64,000 nt of DNA from Sulfuricella sp. (GCA_023266195.1 JAHFRP010000004.1:124001-188000); one strand, 5' to 3'. Numbered from the stretch's first letter, positions 9,017 to 16,908 are shown. Translations and numbers: made by a program. The notes: a model not told the origin generated them from the sequence alone.

Positions 9017-9358
9017 ATGCAAAAAGCACAACAAGGCTTCACCCTGATCGAACTGATGATCGTCGTGGCAATCATCGGCATTCTGGCGGCGGTGGCATTG
9101 CCGCAATACAAGAAATACACCGAGAAATCGGCCAATAATGCGTGCCTCGCCGAGGCTACCGGACTTGCCCATGGGGCCGTCGCCGCGATCGCCAACAATG
9201 ATATCGGCATGTTGCCTGCGGCCACTATCAGTGCTTGCTCCGCAACCACCTATAGCGCTGCCGCTCTTCCGGCTGCAAACTTCACGTTCACTCCGAAGGC
9301 TCCGGGCACCGGAACCGTTACTTGCGACTACCAAACGGGTGTTTGCACTTGGGCTTAA
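9017..9358 (+). CDS. Type IV pilin (major pilin-like)
   Basis: 113 aa prepilin. The class III leader MQKAQQG is cut before [24 protein letters not shown], the hydrophobic spine, with Phe+1 and Glu+5. After PilD cleavage the mature protein is about 106 residues, shorter than typical 140-160 aa pilins. Two Cys near the C-terminus ([12 protein letters not shown]) and one in ACSATT could form the D-region disulfide. The start at 9017 is set by the leader and by the agaggaga RBS; the track ORF from 8837 is over-extended. The gene has its own sigma-54 promoter and a following terminator, so it is probably monocistronic. The pilBCD genes near 45-49 kb are the expected assembly machinery. Confidence 0.93.
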   Translation: MQKAQQGFTLIELMIVVAIIGILAAVALPQYKKYTEKSANNACLAEATGLAHGAVAAIANNDIGMLPAATISACSATTYSAAALPAANFTFTPKAPGTGTVTCDYQTGVCTWA

Positions 9359-9372
9359 CAAACGAATAATTA

Positions 9373-9400
9373 GGGGCGCACCACGATTTTCTGGCGCCCC
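9373..9400 (+). terminator. Hairpin after the pilin gene
   Basis: GGGGCG and CGCCCC (9373-9378 and 9395-9400) form a GC-rich hairpin 14 bases after the pilin stop, followed by attatt. It may terminate the transcript or protect the 3' end of the pilin mRNA. Confidence 0.5.
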
Positions 9401-9420
9401 ATTATTCAGCCACCTTCCAA

Positions 9421-9448
9421 CCCCGCCCCCTCAAGGGCGGGGGTTTTT
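9421..9448 (+). terminator. Rho-independent terminator
   Basis: CCCCGCCC-cctcaa-GGGCGGGG followed by TTTTT: strong stem plus T-run on the plus strand, downstream of the pilin gene and before the convergent Spy-like gene. Confidence 0.75.
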
Positions 9449-9473
9449 CATTCCGGCGCCGGAAACGACATTT

Positions 9474-9950
9474 TTATTCAATCCTCCGTTCCGCCCCCCT
9501 GCGCTCGAACTTGTCCCGCATACGCTCCATCTTCGCCATCCGCTCGCGCATGAAATCCCGCGCGACGAGCTTCTGCTCCGGCGTAAACGTCGCATAGAGC
9601 TTCAGCCATAGATCGCGGGCCTCATGCCGGGCCTTGAGGTTGCTCTCCTGGGTTTCGTCGGAGATTCTGGCGACCGCGGCGAAATCCGGCTCGCTTTTCG
9701 CCAGTTCCTGCTTCATCGCTTCGTGCATTTTCCGGTGCGATTCACGCGCCTGCCGCATGGCGGCGCGCGACTTGTCCTGGGCCGCTTTCCAGCCTGCTTC
9801 CTGCTCTGGATTCAGCTTGAGCTGGCTATGCACTTTTTCCATGCCGGCCATCGGGCCGCCGTCCGGCCCGTGCCTGCCGGCATCCGCACCGGCAACGCCG
9901 GCTCCGATCAACAACGCCGCGGCCAGCACGGAAATTTTAAATGCTTTCAT
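9474..9950 (-). CDS. Spy/CpxP-like periplasmic protein
   Basis: 158 aa. It has a clear signal peptide (MKAFKISVLAAALLIGAGVAGADA). The rest is highly charged and helical, rich in Met/Arg/Glu/His, with two LTxxQ-like motifs (LNPEQ, FTPEQ) typical of the Spy/CpxP/CnrX fold. Such proteins are periplasmic chaperones or metal sensors that damp envelope-stress histidine kinases. The start at 9950 has a GGAG RBS; the 942-aa track ORF running through it is spurious upstream. It is divergent from ompR-envZ, which fits regulation by, or feedback on, that two-component system (inference). Confidence 0.85.
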   Translation of the reverse strand: MKAFKISVLAAALLIGAGVAGADAGRHGPDGGPMAGMEKVHSQLKLNPEQEAGWKAAQDKSRAAMRQARESHRKMHEAMKQELAKSEPDFAAVARISDETQESNLKARHEARDLWLKLYATFTPEQKLVARDFMRERMAKMERMRDKFERRGAERRIE

Positions 9951-10049
9951 GGTTTTCTCCTGATAATGAATGAACGAACAACGTGGATCGCTACGGCTCG
10001 AATATTGACGGTTATCCGTTTCCCGTTTATTGCGTCGCCGGGAAAAAAT

Positions 10050-10064
10050 GTAAGAATTTGTTAC
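10050..10064. promoter_or_regulatory. Candidate response-regulator box in divergent promoter region
   Basis: GTAAG-AATTT-GTTAC lies in the 186-base region between the divergent Spy-like and ompR genes. It resembles the spaced 5-base repeats bound by CpxR/OmpR-type regulators. Only one site is seen and the second half is degenerate, so this is tentative. Confidence 0.3.
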
Positions 10065-10136
10065 CGTCCCATCTTGCGGCAACATTCTGCAACAAAGCGC
10101 TTCGTTGCCCATTTGTTTGACGGTAGACTTGAATCC

Positions 10137-10862
10137 ATGACAGCGAACAAGACGAAAATCCTGGTGATCGACGACGATCTGCGCCTGCGCGAGCTGTTGC
10201 TGCGCTACCTCGCGGAACAGGGCTTCGAAGTCGGCGCGGAGCCGAGTGGCGCGGGGCTGGACAAGCGGCTGGAGCGCAGCCGGCCCGACCTGATGGTGCT
10301 CGACCTGATGCTGCCCGGCGGCGAAGACGGCCTGGCGATCTGCCGCCGTCTGCGCGGGGCGGGCGAGGACATCCCGATCATCATGCTCACCGCCAAGGGC
10401 GACGAGATCGACCGCATCGTCGGCCTGGAAATGGGCGCCGACGACTACCTGCCCAAGCCGTTCAACCCGCGCGAGCTGGTGGCGCGCATCCATGCGGTCC
10501 TGCGCCGGCGCAGCGGCGCCCCGGCCAGCGCGCCGGTGGAAAGCGGCGCGCCGGTCGCCTTCGGCGAGTTGGTGCTGGACCCTTCGACGCGCACCCTGAC
10601 CCGGCGCGGCGAGGCGGTGCCGATGACCAGCGGGGAATTCGCGCTCCTGCTGGTGCTGGCGTCCCATCCGATGAAATCCATGTCGCGCGAACGCCTGCTG
10701 GAGCTCACCCGCGGGCGCGCCTACGACGCCTTCGACCGCAGCATCGACGTGCAGGTTTCCCGCCTGCGCCGGCTGATCGAGGCCGATCCGGCCAACCCGC
10801 GCTATATCCAGACATTGTGGGGCTTCGGCTACGTTTTCGTGCCGAATGGGCAGAAGCAATGA
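10137..10862 (+). CDS. ompR: OmpR-family response regulator
   Basis: 241 aa. The N-terminal receiver domain (about residues 7-122) has the acidic pair in VIDDD, phospho-acceptor Asp in VLDLMLPGGEDG, Thr in MLTAKG and Lys in LPKPF. The C-terminal winged-helix DNA-binding domain (about 140-235) ends with the family signature TLWGFGYVF. The track ORF begins at 9624, but the domain starts at ATG 10137. It pairs with the EnvZ-like kinase that follows after a 114-base gap containing a palindromic repeat. Overall sequence is close to OmpR, although the regulon here may differ. Confidence 0.92.
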   Translation: MTANKTKILVIDDDLRLRELLLRYLAEQGFEVGAEPSGAGLDKRLERSRPDLMVLDLMLPGGEDGLAICRRLRGAGEDIPIIMLTAKGDEIDRIVGLEMGADDYLPKPFNPRELVARIHAVLRRRSGAPASAPVESGAPVAFGELVLDPSTRTLTRRGEAVPMTSGEFALLLVLASHPMKSMSRERLLELTRGRAYDAFDRSIDVQVSRLRRLIEADPANPRYIQTLWGFGYVFVPNGQKQ

Positions 10863-10893
10863 AGCAAAATGCTTCGACGTGCCGAGAGCAGTC

Positions 10894-10952
10894 TGTAGGT
10901 GCGAATTTATTCGCACTGAAGCCATAATTGTGCGAATGAATTCGCACCTACA
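10894..10952. repeat. Inverted repeat between ompR and envZ
   Basis: TGTAGGTGCGAATttATTCGCAC and its complement GTGCGAATgaATTCGCACCTACA lie 13 bases apart. Each arm is itself nearly palindromic (GTGCGAAT/ATTCGCAC), as in REP/BIME-type elements. It splits a two-gene operon and could attenuate envZ relative to ompR. Confidence 0.85.
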
Positions 10953-10976
10953 ACCCAGCCGATTGCCGTTTTCAAA

Positions 10977-12272
10977 ATGAAACTCCTCCCCAACACCTTG
11001 TTCGGCCGCATCGCGCTGTTGATCGTGCTGGTGATGCTCGGCAGCCAGATCGTCACGGTGGCGCTGTTCCGGCACCATCGCGGCGATTTCGTTTCGCGGC
11101 GGGTGTCGGAAATCATCGCCAACCATGCGCGCTCGATGGCGCTGGCGCTGGAAGTCCTCGAACCGGCGCAGCGCAATGCGTTGATCGAAAAATTGCGGCA
11201 TGACTCCGCTGCGCCGCTTTTCCCGGCGCGGCAATTCACCCCGCCGGCTCAGGTGCCGGGGCCGCCGTTCACGCGCCGGATTGCCAACCGCCTCGAACCG
11301 GCGCTCGGGCCGGAAACGCAAGTGCTGTTCCAGGCCGGCGAGCGTCCCACGCTGTGGGTGAAATTCCGCGCCGCGGGCGAAGATTACTGGGTGGGGTATC
11401 CCACCAGCCGCTTCGAGGTGGAAACGCCGTGGACGCTGATCGCGGTGATATTCGGCTTGGTCGGCGTGGCGGTCGGCAGCGCATTTCTGGTGGTCTGGCG
11501 CATCAACCGCCCGCTGCGCCAGCTCGCGGCATCCGCCAGCGCGCTGGGCCGGGGCGAAGAACCCGCGCCGGTGGAAATCACCGGCCCGGAGGAAGTGCGC
11601 CGGCTGAGCCGCAACTTCAACCGCATGGCGGAAGACCTGAGAAAACTGGATGCCGACCGGGCGCTGTTGCTGGCCGGCGTCTCGCACGATTTGCGCACGC
11701 CGCTGGCACGGCTGCGCCTCGGCACCGAGATGATGAGCGACGCTTCGCTGCGCGACGGCATGATCCAGGATATCGAGGACATGGACAGGATCATCGGCCA
11801 GTTCATCTCTTTCGTGCGCGACAGCGGCAACGAGCCGGACGAACAAGTCGATCTCAGTGAAATGATCGACGGCATCTGCGAGCGCTATCGCCGGCTCGGG
11901 CATGCCATCGCGGCGAATCTCGCGCCATTGCCGCCGGTCAGGGTCAAGCCGACCGCCATGCAGCGCCTGATCGGCAACCTGCTCGACAATGCCCTGCGCC
12001 ACGGCGCGGGACCGGTCGAGATCAGGATATCGGGCGCTCAGGGGAAAATTGCCCTGAGCGTGCTCGACCACGGGCCGGGCATCCCCGAAGCCGAACTGGA
12101 ACGGATGAAACAGCCCTTCACCCAGCTCGACGCCGCCCGCAGCGGCGGCAAGGGGAATAGCGGATTGGGGCTGGCGATTGTGGAGCGCATCGCGCGGCTG
12201 CACGGCGGCGAGTTTACCCTGGCGAACCGGCCGGAAGGCGGGCTTGAGGCCAGAGTGGAATGGCCGGAGTAG
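10977..12272 (+). CDS. envZ: EnvZ-like sensor histidine kinase
   Basis: 431 aa inner-membrane kinase. TM1 is about residues 10-30, a periplasmic sensor of about 120 residues follows, TM2 is about 150-175, then HAMP. The phospho-acceptor His is in [16 protein letters not shown]. The ATPase domain has the N-box [11 protein letters not shown]1 DHGPGIPE and G2 [10 protein letters not shown]. It phosphorylates the OmpR-type regulator just upstream. ATG 10977 follows the intergenic repeat and no strong RBS is visible. The periplasmic segment is not obviously conserved, so the stimulus cannot be named. Confidence 0.92.
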   Translation: MKLLPNTLFGRIALLIVLVMLGSQIVTVALFRHHRGDFVSRRVSEIIANHARSMALALEVLEPAQRNALIEKLRHDSAAPLFPARQFTPPAQVPGPPFTRRIANRLEPALGPETQVLFQAGERPTLWVKFRAAGEDYWVGYPTSRFEVETPWTLIAVIFGLVGVAVGSAFLVVWRINRPLRQLAASASALGRGEEPAPVEITGPEEVRRLSRNFNRMAEDLRKLDADRALLLAGVSHDLRTPLARLRLGTEMMSDASLRDGMIQDIEDMDRIIGQFISFVRDSGNEPDEQVDLSEMIDGICERYRRLGHAIAANLAPLPPVRVKPTAMQRLIGNLLDNALRHGAGPVEIRISGAQGKIALSVLDHGPGIPEAELERMKQPFTQLDAARSGGKGNSGLGLAIVERIARLHGGEFTLANRPEGGLEARVEWPE

Positions 12273-12282
12273 GGCTTGAACC

Positions 12283-12308
12283 GTAGGGTGCGCATGGCGC
12301 AACCCTAC
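12283..12308. repeat. Short palindrome after envZ
   Basis: GTAGGGTgcGC-atg-GCgcaACCCTAC type hairpin, 10 bases after the envZ stop. Same GTAGGGT family as the 3.6 kb repeat; possible transcript end. Confidence 0.6.
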
Positions 12309-12357
12309 CTTCTGATGCTGGGTAGGTCGACTGTGGGTCAGGCTTTAACGGCTACGC

Positions 12358-12382
12358 CCTAAAGGGCACAAGAGCCGTACCC
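12358..12382. repeat. Copy of the 8.6 kb dispersed repeat
   Basis: CCTAAAGGGCACAaGAGc followed by CGTACCC is 23/25 identical to 8644-8668. It is embedded in a stretch beginning gtgggtcaggcttt that also resembles the pilin upstream region. Non-coding. Confidence 0.7.
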
Positions 12383-12404
12383 ACAAATCCTCCGCGCGCA
12401 AGCA

Positions 12405-12484
12405 GGGTAGGTCGGTTCAAGCGCAGCGGAACCGACGACCGTCAGAGGAATTGTCGGTTCCGCTGCGCTTGAACCGACCTACCC
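12405..12484. repeat. Perfect 32-base inverted repeat between envZ and soxB
   Basis: Arms GGGTAGGTCGGTTCAAGCGC...GGAACCGAC (12405-12436) and the exact reverse complement (12453-12484) are separated by 16 bases. The transcripts of envZ and soxB converge here, so the hairpin could terminate both. It is the longest perfect member of the GTAGGTCGG palindrome family in the window. Confidence 0.85.
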
Positions 12485-12509
12485 GGATACAAAGCCCGCA
12501 CTTTTACGA

Positions 12510-14225
12510 TCACGCAATCCCGGCGTTGCCTTCCACCCCGACCAGCTTGGGCAGATTGAGCTTGCGCGGCGTGATCGTTTTCTTGTCGCGCAGATAGCCC
12601 GCCACCACGTCCCAGATCGGCTCGCCGGTCGCGCCTTCGGCCACCGGCGCCCAGCCGGCCACCTTGTAGGTCCTGTGCGGATCGACGGGCTTGCCGTTGA
12701 ACGTCATGTGGTCGATGCGCTTGCCGAAGCTCTGGCGCAGGTCGCAGGTATAGCTGATGCCGCCGACGCGCACCATGTCGCCGCCCTGCTGCTTGTAGGG
12801 ATCGGCGTTGAACAGGTTGTCGCAGACGTCTTCCATGATCATCTTGATGGTCTCGCCGCTCATTTCGGTCAGCGTCGTGTAGGGATAGGTGATCGCGGTC
12901 TGGTCCATCACGTGCTCCATGGTGATGGCCTCGCCCGGCAGGAGCGAGGTGCCCCAGCGGAAGCCAGGGGAGAACGCCGCATCGGCGCCTTTCACCTCCA
13001 TCAGCGCGTCGAGGATGAGCTGATCGAAGGTGCCGTTGAAGTTGCCGCGGCGATACAGCGTGCCCTCGGTCACGGCCAGCTTCTCGCTCAGCTTGGCCTG
13101 GTAGGGCGCGCGCACTTTCTGGATCAGCGCCGCCATATCCGTGTCCGGCTCGATCAGGTTGGAAAAAACCGGCAGGAGCTTATATTTGAAGCCGGCGACC
13201 TTACCGCCCCTGACGTCCAGGTCGAGCACGCCGAGGAACTTGCCGTTGGAGCCGGCATTGGTCACCAGGGTCTGGCCGCCGGCATTCTTGACGATGGACG
13301 GAGCGGGCACGCCGTCGTGGGTGTGGCCGCCGAGGATGGCGTCGATGCCGCTGACGCGGCTGGCCATCTTGAGGTCCACGTCCATGCCGTTATGCGACAG
13401 CACCACCACGACCTGGGCGCCCTTGGCGCGCACTTCGTCCACCTGCTTTTGCATGTTTTCGTCCTGGATGCCGAAGCTCCAGTCCGGGGTCATGTAGCGC
13501 GGGTTGGCGATGGGCGTGTAGGGGAAGGCCTGGCCGATGATGGCGACCGGGATGCCGTTGATGTGCTTGATGACGTAGGGCTGGAACACCTGGTCGCCGA
13601 AGTCGTTGGTCTTGACGTTCTGCGCGACGAAATCCACTTTGCCCTTGAAGTCGTTGTCCACGATCTCCTTGACCCGTTCCGCGCCCAGCGTGAATTCCCA
13701 GTGGCCGGTCATGACGTCCACCCCGAGCAGCTTGCCGGCGTCCACCATGTCCTGCCCCTTGGTCCACAACGCCGTGCCGGAGCCCTGCCAGGTATCGCCG
13801 CCGTCCAGGAGCAGCGACCCCGGCCGGCTGGCGCGGATTTTCTTCACCAGGGTGGCAAGCTGGGGAAAGCCGCCGACCTTGCCGTAGGTGCGTGCAGCAT
13901 GGTCGAAATCGAGATAGCTGAAGGCGTGAGCCTCGACCGTGCCGGGACGGATGGCGTAAGCCTTGAGCAGCTTTTCGCCGACCAGGTGGGGCGCGCGATT
14001 CCGGCTGGCGCCGAGGCCGATGTTGACGTTGGGCTCGCGGAAATGGATCGGCAGCAGCTGGGCGTGGCAATCGGTGATGTGCAGCAAGGACACGTTGCCG
14101 AAAGCGGGCAGATCGTAAAACCCGCCGGCGCTGGACGCCGACAGCGCAGAGCGGCTGTTCAGGGCGAACCCCGAAGCGGCGGCGACAGCCAGGATTTGCA
14201 GGAACTCGCGACGGTGCATGGACAT
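12510..14225 (-). CDS. soxB: SoxB thiosulfohydrolase
   Basis: 571 aa periplasmic enzyme that hydrolyses SoxY-bound S-thiosulfonate, releasing sulfate. It has a Tat signal (HRREFLQ, then a hydrophobic stretch). Di-metal (Mn) 5'-nucleotidase-like motifs are HITDCHAQ, LLDGGDTWQGSG, TGHWEFT, VLSHNGMD and GGHTHDG. Length fits the family. GTG/ATG choices were resolved by GGAG upstream of ATG 14225. It is the last gene of the soxXYZAB operon, 101 bases after soxA. Confidence 0.97.
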   Translation of the reverse strand: MSMHRREFLQILAVAAASGFALNSRSALSASSAGGFYDLPAFGNVSLLHITDCHAQLLPIHFREPNVNIGLGASRNRAPHLVGEKLLKAYAIRPGTVEAHAFSYLDFDHAARTYGKVGGFPQLATLVKKIRASRPGSLLLDGGDTWQGSGTALWTKGQDMVDAGKLLGVDVMTGHWEFTLGAERVKEIVDNDFKGKVDFVAQNVKTNDFGDQVFQPYVIKHINGIPVAIIGQAFPYTPIANPRYMTPDWSFGIQDENMQKQVDEVRAKGAQVVVVLSHNGMDVDLKMASRVSGIDAILGGHTHDGVPAPSIVKNAGGQTLVTNAGSNGKFLGVLDLDVRGGKVAGFKYKLLPVFSNLIEPDTDMAALIQKVRAPYQAKLSEKLAVTEGTLYRRGNFNGTFDQLILDALMEVKGADAAFSPGFRWGTSLLPGEAITMEHVMDQTAITYPYTTLTEMSGETIKMIMEDVCDNLFNADPYKQQGGDMVRVGGISYTCDLRQSFGKRIDHMTFNGKPVDPHRTYKVAGWAPVAEGATGEPIWDVVAGYLRDKKTITPRKLNLPKLVGVEGNAGIA

Positions 14226-14326
14226 GATGAAAGACTCCAGATTGGGACCGGCGGTGCGAGACGAGCGGCCAGGGAACCCCGTGAGACGAACCGCCCCTGG
14301 CCTCCAATCTCGTGCCGGATGTCAGT

Positions 14327-15157
14327 TTATTTGCGGAATACCGGCGTCTGCATCGGCAGGCCGTTGCTCATGTAGGTGAGGAAATATTCCAGGTTGTTGT
14401 ACTCTTCGCTATTGAATTCCAGCGGCACGGCACGCACCTGGCTGTTGCACTGGCGAAAGCGGGTTTGCAGCGTGAACAGTTCGGTGCCGGCGCGGAATTC
14501 GGGCCAGTGGGCGGCATGGCCGATCATCGGCGAAAGTTGCTCGCTGCGGATGAAGGCGCCGGCATAATCGATATGGCAGGTCGCGCAGGAGAAATTCAGC
14601 TGGCCGCGCCGGGCATAATAATATTGCTTGCCCTTCTCGTAGGCGGCGAGGGCGCCCGGCCCTTCCACCTTGACGTTGACCTTCATGCCGTCAGACAGGC
14701 TTTTGGCGTAGGAAGTCAGCAGCCCCATTTCCCGGCTACCGTACTTGAATTCCGCTTCGTTATTCGCCTTCAGGCAGGCGTTGATGGCGTTCTCGAAAGT
14801 CGCCACCCGGCCGGCGGCATTGTCGAAATAGGGATAATCGCCCGCCACATTCTTCCCGCCGCCGGGAAAACAGCCGGCAAACAGCTTGCCGTTTGCGAAC
14901 GGCTTCTCCCAAATCTTCCGGCCGTCGTCCACGTCGTTCACGAATGGCGGAAAAATCATGATGCTGTCGTACTGGTCCTTGGCGTCGGGGTTCAGAGCCA
15001 AGGCTCCATAGATATAATCGCCCGGCTTGATCTGGGGCAGGCGCTGCTGATAGTAATCGTTCAAGGCCTTGCGGTCTTCCGCGGGACCGGCATGGGCTCC
15101 GACGCTGGCGCCGAGCAGCAGGCCGGCCAGGAAAGCAGTGAGTCTCCGTTTCATCAT
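14327..15157 (-). CDS. soxA: SoxA L-cysteine S-thiosulfotransferase haem subunit
   Basis: 276 aa periplasmic c-type cytochrome that, with SoxX, couples thiosulfate oxidatively to the SoxY cysteine. Signal peptide is MMKRRLTAFLAGLLLGASVGAHA. One canonical haem site CATCH is at about 191-195. The catalytic haem-ligand cysteine is in RFRQCNSQ (about C237). The first CxxCH of diheme SoxA is lost, leaving isolated Cys near GCFPGGG (about 96) and ACLK (about 128), so this is the monohaem type. The start was moved from 15217 to the MMK position, which follows a GAGGAGGGAG RBS. Confidence 0.96.
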   Translation of the reverse strand: MMKRRLTAFLAGLLLGASVGAHAGPAEDRKALNDYYQQRLPQIKPGDYIYGALALNPDAKDQYDSIMIFPPFVNDVDDGRKIWEKPFANGKLFAGCFPGGGKNVAGDYPYFDNAAGRVATFENAINACLKANNEAEFKYGSREMGLLTSYAKSLSDGMKVNVKVEGPGALAAYEKGKQYYYARRGQLNFSCATCHIDYAGAFIRSEQLSPMIGHAAHWPEFRAGTELFTLQTRFRQCNSQVRAVPLEFNSEEYNNLEYFLTYMSNGLPMQTPVFRK

Positions 15158-15235
15158 TGCTCCCTCCTCGGGGAATCTATAAGAATTATGGGTAAAACCT
15201 GGCCGGACCGGGTGCACCCGGCCAGTTTGCTTCTT

Positions 15236-15550
15236 TTAGGCTACGGTTGCTTCGCCGGTGATTTTTTCACCATGGTTGTCTACGGCGCTGATCACGATCT
15301 TGTCGCCGACCTTGGCGCCCTTGACCCGGAAGCCGAGGAACGGGTTCTTGGCGACCGCCGCGCCCCACTGGGCGTCCAGCACCGTCTTGCCGTTCAGGGT
15401 GGCGGTGACCTGGTTGATAAAATGGGCGGGAATCAATTGCCCGGTTTTGGAATCCTTGCGCAAGCCGGTTTCCATGATGTGACTCATCAATGCCTTCACG
15501 TCGGCGACGTCGCCTTGCATCGTCGCGCGAATCTTCATTCCTTCAGCCAT
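15236..15550 (-). CDS. soxZ: SoxZ sulfur-carrier partner protein
   Basis: 104 aa Ig-like subunit that forms the SoxYZ heterodimer carrying sulfur intermediates. Conserved blocks are KIRATMQGDVADVKALMSH, METGLRKD, PAHFI and the C-terminal strand DNHGEKITGEA. It has no signal peptide, as expected for export through the twin-arginine route with SoxY. AAGGA precedes the ATG, 49 bases after soxY. Confidence 0.97.
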   Translation of the reverse strand: MAEGMKIRATMQGDVADVKALMSHIMETGLRKDSKTGQLIPAHFINQVTATLNGKTVLDAQWGAAVAKNPFLGFRVKGAKVGDKIVISAVDNHGEKITGEATVA

Positions 15551-15599
15551 GTTCGTGTCCTTAGTAAAAATTGGGTGGAATCAAATCAATTCAGAACGA

Positions 15600-16070
15600 T
15601 CAGCCGCCGCAGCCGCCGATCGTGACCTTGACTTCCTTGCTCGCGGTGTAGGCCTTGCCGCCCGCCTTGACCGCCACCCGAACGAAGGAGGTGTTGGCCA
15701 TCTTGATGCGCGTGGAAATATACGGCTCGGTGCCATTGGACAATTCGAAATTGGCGATCAGCGGGTTCTGGTTCTTGTCGACGAAAATCATGATGGCCGT
15801 CGTGCCCGGAATCTTGCTGGTCACTTCCACCGGCACCACGGCGCCGTTTTCGGCGATGTCCGGCGCCTTGATCAGGATATCCTTGCTCTCGGCCGCACCG
15901 CCGACGCCGATGTCTTTCATGGCATCCGCCGTGGTGGTCGCGCCGAAAGCGACCTTGTTCCATTCCGCGGCCAGCACCTGGCCGGGCTTGAGCAAGCCCG
16001 CCGCGATCGCCACCGCGATCGTGCCGGCGGCACTGGTGCCCTTCAAAAACGTTCTGCGCAACTGGTTCAT
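15600..16070 (-). CDS. soxY: SoxY covalent sulfur carrier
   Basis: 156 aa. A Tat signal (LRRTFLKG followed by a hydrophobic segment to VLAAEW) precedes an Ig-like domain. The protein ends in the diagnostic carrier arm IGGCGG, whose cysteine holds the thiosulfonate/persulfide during the Sox cycle. It lies 24 bases downstream of soxX in the same operon, with a GGGAG RBS. Confidence 0.97.
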   Translation of the reverse strand: MNQLRRTFLKGTSAAGTIAVAIAAGLLKPGQVLAAEWNKVAFGATTTADAMKDIGVGGAAESKDILIKAPDIAENGAVVPVEVTSKIPGTTAIMIFVDKNQNPLIANFELSNGTEPYISTRIKMANTSFVRVAVKAGGKAYTASKEVKVTIGGCGG

Positions 16071-16094
16071 CGTTTTATTCTCCCGTTAAAAAAG

Positions 16095-16448
16095 TTAAAG
16101 ACTCAGTACGTAATCGACGATCTGATCGATTTCCTGCTCCGTCAGGATCTGATGCCTGCCGAAAGGAGGCATCGCGGTCCTGGGGTTAGCCATGGTAGCA
16201 TCCCAAACCTGGGCGCGCAGCTTGGCCCGGTCCGGAAAGCGTTCTTTCATCATGATGAGCGGCGGCCCGATGGTGCCCGGCGATTCGGCCTTGGGGTCGT
16301 TGGGAATCGCATGGCACGCCAGGCAATTTCCCTTCGCCTTGTCGAACGCCAGCGCGCGGCCGGCGGGTTCCTTGCCTTCCTCGGCCGCCACCGCCAGGCT
16401 GGCGGCGCCGACCAAAAGCCCAAACAAAAGACCCGGCATTTTCCTCAT
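16095..16448 (-). CDS. soxX: SoxX monohaem cytochrome c
   Basis: 117 aa periplasmic cytochrome, partner of SoxA. Signal peptide about residues 1-22; haem motif CLACH (C42-H46); Met ligand in RTAMPPFGRH. It accepts electrons released by thiosulfate coupling. The ORF track opens at 16478, but the AAGGAGG RBS sits before ATG 16448, removing ten residues that do not look like a signal peptide. First gene of the sox operon, reading away from an AT-rich control region. Confidence 0.95.
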   Translation of the reverse strand: MRKMPGLLFGLLVGAASLAVAAEEGKEPAGRALAFDKAKGNCLACHAIPNDPKAESPGTIGPPLIMMKERFPDRAKLRAQVWDATMANPRTAMPPFGRHQILTEQEIDQIVDYVLSL

Positions 16449-16517
16449 CACAACCTCCTTCTCCGTTATATCGAGCATCCTCCGGCCAATTCATTTCGTG
16501 CTGGGCATGCTTCCTGT

Positions 16518-16537
16518 GTATGTAGTGCACAGCATAC
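16518..16537. promoter_or_regulatory. Candidate sox operator palindrome
   Basis: GTATGtaGTGCACagCATAC is an imperfect 20-base dyad with symmetric GTATG/CATAC ends and a GTGCAC centre. It lies 70 bases upstream of soxX in the AT-rich region shared with the divergent small gene. Placement suits a repressor or activator site, but no known Sox regulator consensus was recognised. Confidence 0.4.
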
Positions 16538-16596
16538 TGAATTATTTTCCCGTTAGGCAAGCTTTTTTTAAAAAAACTTGTTTTTTTTCCTATAGT

Positions 16597-16612
16597 TAGT
16601 ACATATGTACTA
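16597..16612. promoter_or_regulatory. Perfect 16-base palindrome in the sox/hypothetical divergent region
   Basis: TAGTACATATGTACTA is a perfect dyad about 150 bases from soxX and 95 bases before the divergent small gene. A neighbouring GGTAC half-site follows. The surrounding 16.55-16.70 kb is far more AT-rich than adjacent genes. Probably an operator or promoter element; the binding protein is unknown. Confidence 0.45.
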
Positions 16613-16707
16613 GGTACATCAGCATATGATTAAATACCGTTTTGTCACCGGCACGTACTCGTATGTGTTATATTAAAAACGTCGTCTTTTCATATAGGGA
16701 ATTCGCC

Positions 16708-16908
16708 ATGGACATCTCCAGCGCAGCCACGGTCAGCCCACTTTCCGGCCAAGCGGTCGGCGACAGCGCGGACAACCAGGCGTTGAGAAGAGCCCAGGAA
16801 TCGGGGGCTCGAACCGCGGCGCCGGCCGATGAAGCGCCCAAGCCGGCCAAACCCTCTTCGGCCAACCTGCCGCCGCATCTGGGCCAGAACATCAATACGA
16901 CGGCGTAA
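16708..16908 (+). CDS. Small hypothetical protein, weakly YjfB/motility-like
   Basis: 66 aa. It begins MDISSAATVSPLSGQAV and ends LPPHLGQNINTTA. The two ends recall small putative motility (YjfB-like) proteins, whereas the middle is an Ala/Pro/Lys-rich linker. No signal peptide or membrane segment is present. AGGGA lies before ATG 16708; the track start at 16642 is less likely. It is transcribed divergently from the sox operon, and a dispersed repeat lies 32 bases downstream. Function unknown; the family suggestion is weak. Confidence 0.55.
   Translation: MDISSAATVSPLSGQAVGDSADNQALRRAQESGARTAAPADEAPKPAKPSSANLPPHLGQNINTTA

Noticed and set aside
9474-12302. 942-aa minus-strand ORF over ompR-envZ
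   Set aside because: Only its last 158 codons (the Spy-like gene) have a signal peptide, RBS and family motifs; the rest is antisense to envZ and ompR.
12675-15625. Long plus-strand ORFs (566, 437 aa) opposite soxB and soxA
   Set aside because: Antisense shadows; no domain recognisable, while the minus strand carries intact sox genes.
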